NCBI RefSeq assembly: GCF_016862195.1
Contig: NZ_BOMM01000016.1
Location: 310,001-374,000 of the forward strand
Source: Paractinoplanes ferrugineus
GTDB taxonomy: Bacteria > Actinomycetota > Actinomycetes > Mycobacteriales > Micromonosporaceae
Direction: 5' to 3'
DNA: 64,000 nt
This document shows positions 60,241 through 64,000 of the stretch, piece by piece; position 1 is the stretch's first letter; the number at the start of each line of letters is the position of its first letter. A program made the position numbers and the translations under genes. The notes below the pieces were generated by a model. That model made no database searches. It worked only from the letters and a program-made list of their open reading frames with translations, and was not told where the DNA came from.

Positions 60241-61272
60241 ATGATCACCGGCACCGCTCAGGCCGACGCCTGGAAACGGCGGGTCCTGCCGCCGGTCGAG
60301 CAGCCCCGCCCCGGCCTCTGGTCGATCCCGGTGCCCATCGTGGACAACCCGATGCGGTACACCCTCTGCTACGTCTTCCCGGACGACTCCGGGCTCGTCG
60401 TCGTCGACCCGGGGTGGGACAGCGACGAGGCGCGGGCCGCCCTCACCGCCGGGCTCGCCTCGGCCGGTGCCGCTCCGGCCGACGTCCGGGGCATCGTGCT
60501 CACCCACGCGCACCCCGACCACCACGGGCTGAGCGGATGGCTCCGGGAGGCGTCCGGCGCGTGGATCGGGATGCACCCGGCCGAGGCCGAGACCCTCCCG
60601 GCGCGCGCGTGGAAGGGACGTCATCCCGGTGTCGACCCCGATTGGCTGGGGCTGCACGGCGTACCGGAGAAGGAGGTCGGATCGTTGGGGGTGGACCCCG
60701 ACCGGATGGCCGCCCTGCTGGCGATGCCGGCGCCGGACCGGGAGATCAACGACGGCGACCGGCTGCCGCTGGCGGGACGATCGGTGCGGGCCGTGTGGAC
60801 ACCGGGGCACACCCCGGGGCACCTCTGCCTGCACGACGCCACCGCCGGGGTGCTGCTGACCGGCGACCATCTGCTGCCCCGGATCAGCCCGAACGTCGCC
60901 GTGCTGCCGACCTCGGTGGGCGACCCGCTCGGTGACTACCTCGCGTCCCTGGCGCGGACCGCCGGTTTCGGCGGTGACGAGGCGTTGCCGGCCCACGAGT
61001 ACCGGTTCAGCGGCATCGACGCCCGGGCGGCCGAACTGATCGAGCACCATGGGGCGCGGGAGGCCGAGATCCTGCGGGCGGTCGAGGCGCTCGACGAGCC
61101 GACCGGGTGGGCGGTGGCGGCCCGGCTGACCTGGTCCCGGGGGTGGGACTCGCTGCACGGCATGCTGCAGCGGATGGCCCTGGCGGAGACCCTCGCGCAT
61201 CTGGAGCACCTCGCGGCCCGCGGCGTGCTCCAGCGCCTGCCCGGCACCCCCGCGGTGTGGCAGAAGGCCTGA
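60241..61272 (+). CDS. Metallo-beta-lactamase-fold hydrolase
   Basis: 343 aa. The HxHxDH zinc motif is THAHPDHHGLS; further ligands in TPGHTPGHLC, LLTGDHLLP and ALPAHEYRF. The C-terminal ~70 residues form the winged-helix-like tail (EHHGAREAEILRAVEALDEP) of the glyoxalase II/LACTB2-like group. Likely thioester or lactone hydrolysis in the cytosol. ATG 60241 follows GGGGGCGCGG. Thirty bp downstream of the dehydrogenase, possibly co-transcribed. Confidence 0.87.
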   Translation: MITGTAQADAWKRRVLPPVEQPRPGLWSIPVPIVDNPMRYTLCYVFPDDSGLVVVDPGWDSDEARAALTAGLASAGAAPADVRGIVLTHAHPDHHGLSGWLREASGAWIGMHPAEAETLPARAWKGRHPGVDPDWLGLHGVPEKEVGSLGVDPDRMAALLAMPAPDREINDGDRLPLAGRSVRAVWTPGHTPGHLCLHDATAGVLLTGDHLLPRISPNVAVLPTSVGDPLGDYLASLARTAGFGGDEALPAHEYRFSGIDARAAELIEHHGAREAEILRAVEALDEPTGWAVAARLTWSRGWDSLHGMLQRMALAETLAHLEHLAARGVLQRLPGTPAVWQKA

Positions 61273-61372
61273 CCCGCGGCCCCGGACCCCAGGCCATCGC
61301 CAGCAGGGACAGGCCCAGGTCGGTCCGCCGACCCTGGGCGAGCGGCGATCAGGCGGTCACTCCCGAGTTCGG

Positions 61373-61819
61373 GTGACCACCGCCCCGGGCGGTGACGCCG
61401 GCACCCGAACCCGGCGCGCCCCGGGCGGGCGAGGCAGGATCGGGCGAGCCACCGAACTGCTGCCCGATGTGGACATCCTCGTCAACAACCTGGGCATCTT
61501 CGGGGCGCAGCCGGTCTCCCGCGGCTTCGCCGAGGAGGCGGCCGGGTCGGGGGTCACCGTCAACAGCGTCATCGCCGGGCCGACGCACACCGGCGGGGTG
61601 GAGGATTTCGTACGCTCGCTGGTCGGCAACGACAGCAGCTGGGACGACGCCCAGCGCGAGTTCATGCGCGAGCACCGCCCGCAGTCGCTGCTGCAGCGCC
61701 TGATCGAACCGGAGGAGATCGCCAACATGGTGGTCTATCTGGCCTCCCCGCAGGCGTCCGCGACCACCGGCGGCGCGGTGCGGGTCGACGGCGGTTACGT
61801 GGACGCGATCCTGCCCTGA
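61373..61819 (+). pseudogene. SDR-family oxidoreductase remnant with internal in-frame deletion
   Basis: Open frame of 148 codons. Recognisable homology starts at about 61448 (ATELLPDVDILVNNLGIFG, the NNAG-equivalent of an SDR) and then jumps near 61513 from AQP straight to VSRGFAEEAAGSGVTVNSVI, which in intact relatives follows the catalytic Y-x-x-x-K. The Rossmann N-terminus, the catalytic Ser and the Tyr/Lys are all missing, while the C-terminus (IANMVVYLASPQASATTGGA, VDGGYVDAILP) is complete. Residues before 61448 are Gly/Arg-rich and unrelated. Non-functional as a dehydrogenase. Confidence 0.8.
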
Positions 61820-61825
61820 CGCGGC

Positions 61826-62782
61826 TCAGGGCAGCAGGTCGTCGAGCGGCGGGGTGTTCTGGAAGATGCCGTCGTGGCGGCCCAGCTCGGCGACCCTGGC
61901 CAGGGACGGCCGGTTGATGTCCTCCGGCCAGCTGGGCAGGATCATGCTGATCCGCACGGTGTCGTTGATCGGGGTGTACGTGCCGACGATGTCGCGCACC
62001 TCGTCGGGGTGACCGGCCGCGTAGTCGAGGGACTCCCGGATCGCCGCGGTGAAGTTCGCGACCAGTTCCGGGTCCTTGTCGAGCACGGCCTGGCCGGTGA
62101 AGTAGAGGGCGACGGTCAGGTCGGGCGCGGTGTCGACGAAGTTGGACGCCACCACGTTGCCGCCGGCGGTGAGGATCTCGGACAGCTGCGGCTCGACCAC
62201 CCAGGCCGCGTCCACCCTGCCGGCCCGCAGCGCGCCGGCCATCTGCGGGAACGGGATCGCCTCGAACACCAGGCCGCTCGCGTCGCCGCCGGCCCTGCGC
62301 ACCGACTGCCGCACCGTGGTGTCGCCGATGTTCTTCAGGATGTTCACGCCGATCCGCTTGCCCACCAGGTCCTTGGCGGTGCGGATGGGGCTGCCGTCGG
62401 GCACCACGACGGCGGAGAAGTCGCGTCCGGACCGGCCGGTGGAGGCGACCCCGCTGGCCACCGCCTTGAGCGGGGCGCCGTCGGCCCGCGCCGCCATCAG
62501 CGACGTCACGTTGCTGAAGCCGAACTGGTATTTCCCGGCCAGCACGCCCTGCACGATCGGGCCACCGCCCTGCTCGGCGGTGAGCCGGAGGTCGATGCCG
62601 CGCTCGCGGAAGAAGCCCCTGGCCTTCCCCAGGTAGATCGGGGCCACGTCGAGGATCGCGATGACCCCGACGTCGACCTTGGTGCCGGCCGGCTCGGCGC
62701 CGCCGGATCCGGCGTCCGATGTGCACGCCGACGCCGCGAGCAGCGTCCCGGCCAGGGCAACGGCGGCAAGGGTACGACGCAT
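61826..62782 (-). CDS. ABC substrate-binding lipoprotein, NMT1/THI5/SsuA-like
   Basis: 318 aa. Lipoprotein signal: RRTLAAVALAGTLLAASAC with the lipobox Cys, then TSDAG. Mature domain: VGVIAILDVAPIYLGKARGF, GIDLRLTAEQGGGPIVQGVL, KYQFGFSNVTSLMAA, VGKRIGVNILKNIGD, RAGRVDAAWVVEPQ. Relatives bind sulfonates, nitrate, or pyrimidine precursors. No permease or ATPase gene is adjacent in the window, so the transporter is incomplete here. Start ATG 62782 with GGAG upstream. Confidence 0.87.
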   Translation of the reverse strand: MRRTLAAVALAGTLLAASACTSDAGSGGAEPAGTKVDVGVIAILDVAPIYLGKARGFFRERGIDLRLTAEQGGGPIVQGVLAGKYQFGFSNVTSLMAARADGAPLKAVASGVASTGRSGRDFSAVVVPDGSPIRTAKDLVGKRIGVNILKNIGDTTVRQSVRRAGGDASGLVFEAIPFPQMAGALRAGRVDAAWVVEPQLSEILTAGGNVVASNFVDTAPDLTVALYFTGQAVLDKDPELVANFTAAIRESLDYAAGHPDEVRDIVGTYTPINDTVRISMILPSWPEDINRPSLARVAELGRHDGIFQNTPPLDDLLP

Positions 62783-62905
62783 GTCCACTCCACGTGATCG
62801 GCGGCGCACGATACGCGCCCGGCGAACCTTATAGCCGATCTTCCCGCCCGCGCGACCGGCGGAACGTCCAGAAGTGATGGCGGGATCACGCCGCGTACGG
62901 TCCGG

Positions 62906-64000
62906 TCAGAAGGCGATCCGGGCGACGACGCCCTCGCCGCGCAGGCTGTGCACGGTCAGCCGGCCACCCTGGGCCTCGACGATCCGGCGGCTGATGCTGA
63001 TGCCGAGGCCGAGGCCGGCCTTCTCGTCGCGGCGGGCGTCGCAGCCGCGGAAGAAGGCGGTGCCGAGCCGGCTCAGGTCGGTCTCGTCGAGGCCGGGGCC
63101 GGAGTCGCGGACCTCGATGGTCGGCTGCGGGCAGCGGGCCAGCGAGATGGTCACGGGGGCGCCCGGCCCGCCGTGGTGCAGCGCGTTGTTCACCAGCTGG
63201 GACACCGCGATCTCGACGAGCCGCTGGTCGGCGGTCACCCACACCGGGTGGGCGGGCAGGTCGAGCAGCACCCGCTCGGCGGCCGGCCCCATCCCGGCGG
63301 CGACAACCTGCATGGCGGTGCGCAGGTCGATCACGTCCCGGGCGCCGACCGGGGTGTGCCGGTGCTGGCTGGCGGCGCGCAGCAGGTTGTCGACGGTGCG
63401 GCAGAGGCGGTCGGCGTTGCGGCGGATCGCCTCGGCGTGCTTGAGGTATTCCGGGGCGATCGCGCCCGGGGTGCCGGTCAGCATCTCGAGGCGGCCCTGG
63501 ATCACCGCCAGCGGGGTGCGCACCTCGTGCGAGATGGCGGTGACGACCTCGTCCTGGTCGATCGCCAGCGGCAGCGGCTGCTGCTGGGTGAGCAGGTGCC
63601 GCAGCGAGGTCTCGGAGTCGATCCGCCGGGCGATGCGCTCGAGGAACCGCGTGGTGGTGGCGGCGTCGATCTGCCGGGGGCCCGGGTCGAAGACGCACAG
63701 CGCGCCGACGATGTGGCCGTCGTAGTGCAGCGGGGCGGCGGCGAGGAAGCGGACGTGCGCGGACCCGGTGACGAGTGGGTGGCCGGCCATCCGCGGGTCG
63801 TGCGCCGCGTCGTCGACGGCGACCGCCGAGTCGGCCTCGGAGACCATGTCGCACAGCGACGCCGACTTCGGCACGTCGCCGACGGACGGCATGCCCACGG
63901 CCGCGGCCACGTGCGCCTGGGTGTCGCCGACGACCTTGAGCGCCGCCATCGGGGCCCGGCAGACGTCCGACACCATCTCGAGAACCTCGGGAATGTCGGC
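62906..64000 (-). CDS. GAF-domain sensor histidine kinase, 5' end outside window
   Basis: 365 codons visible; the frame is open to base 64000. N-terminal GAF domain (APMAALKVVGDTQAHVAAAV, CDMVSEADSAVAVDDAAHDP, AAPLHYDGHIVGALCVFD), HisKA with AISHEVRTPLAVIQGRLEML and HATPase with SQLVNNALHHGG, VRDSGPGLDETDL, GLGLGISISRRIVEAQGG. Apparently cytosolic in the visible part. Partner response regulator not in the window. It is separated from the upstream lipoprotein gene by about 120 bp without a terminator I can see. Confidence 0.88.
   Translation of the reverse strand, partial: ADIPEVLEMVSDVCRAPMAALKVVGDTQAHVAAAVGMPSVGDVPKSASLCDMVSEADSAVAVDDAAHDPRMAGHPLVTGSAHVRFLAAAPLHYDGHIVGALCVFDPGPRQIDAATTTRFLERIARRIDSETSLRHLLTQQQPLPLAIDQDEVVTAISHEVRTPLAVIQGRLEMLTGTPGAIAPEYLKHAEAIRRNADRLCRTVDNLLRAASQHRHTPVGARDVIDLRTAMQVVAAGMGPAAERVLLDLPAHPVWVTADQRLVEIAVSQLVNNALHHGGPGAPVTISLARCPQPTIEVRDSGPGLDETDLSRLGTAFFRGCDARRDEKAGLGLGISISRRIVEAQGGRLTVHSLRGEGVVARIAF

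Noticed and set aside
1..64000. CRISPR arrays, tRNA, rRNA, insertion sequences or prophage
   Set aside because: No regularly spaced repeats, cloverleaf-like segments, transposase, integrase or terminal inverted repeats were seen; the only tandem repeats are inside the kinase gene.

Overview
The window is high-GC (roughly 70% or more) actinobacterial chromosome. GTG and TTG starts are frequent, many genes overlap by 4 nt (ATGA/GTGA), and at least ten genes have a TANNNT -10 hexamer only 6-7 nt before the start codon, the pattern of leaderless transcription. Content and style suggest a Micromonosporaceae-type soil actinomycete (Actinoplanes-like); this is inference from gene content, since no rRNA or other marker gene is present. 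I saw no tRNA, rRNA, CRISPR array, insertion sequence or prophage. The genes at both ends (an AMP-binding ligase at 1-329 and a GAF/histidine kinase at 62906-64000) run off the window.

Layout. 1-4.2 kb: acyl-CoA ligase start, DHA2-type MFS exporter, CutC, a DUF4352-type protein and an FGE-sulfatase-fold protein. 4.3-8.3 kb: a LolD/FtsX-type ABC transporter translationally coupled to a NarL-type two-component system. 8.3-13.1 kb: an acetyltransferase, a small set that looks like sugar or surface-glycan metabolism (GT-B-like protein, aldo/keto reductase, SDR, acyltransferase-3) and a small HTH protein. 13.6-21.7 kb: a nine-gene minus-strand operon that is a variant of the conserved nitrilase (Nit6803/Nit1C, MSMEG_0565-0572) cluster. 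It has two tandem nitrilase paralogues, one of which has lost its catalytic Cys and Glu, and its leader has a hairpin that would cover the Shine-Dalgarno sequence. 22-25 kb: hydrolase/regulator/membrane-protein operon plus a lone membrane protein. 25.4-30.5 kb: M20 amidohydrolase, a second nitrilase-fold protein lacking the nucleophile, an ECF sigma factor with a membrane partner, a Gfo/Idh/MocA oxidoreductase and a secreted Excalibur protein. 30.5-34.2 kb: DctB/DctR-like two-component system divergent from a DctA dicarboxylate carrier.

34.2-41.4 kb: an Ltp-repeat membrane protein, then a 6-kb, three-gene, translationally coupled operon whose products (1040, 464 and 491 aa) I do not recognise. 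This is the best candidate for an undescribed system. 41.4-50.7 kb: a heterodimeric ABC exporter with complementary degenerate ATP sites, a two-component system with an unusual fused kinase, a CPBP-family protein and a secreted esterase. 50.7-57.1 kb: glycerol catabolism with two glycerol kinases, GlpD, an IclR/GylR-type regulator with a palindromic operator in the divergent promoter, and a DeoR-type regulator. 57.1-64 kb: a mycothiol-dependent isomerase-like protein, a HEAT-like hypothetical protein, a zinc MDR dehydrogenase, an MBL-fold hydrolase, an SDR pseudogene with a clean internal deletion, an SsuA/THI5-like lipoprotein and a partial GAF-histidine kinase.
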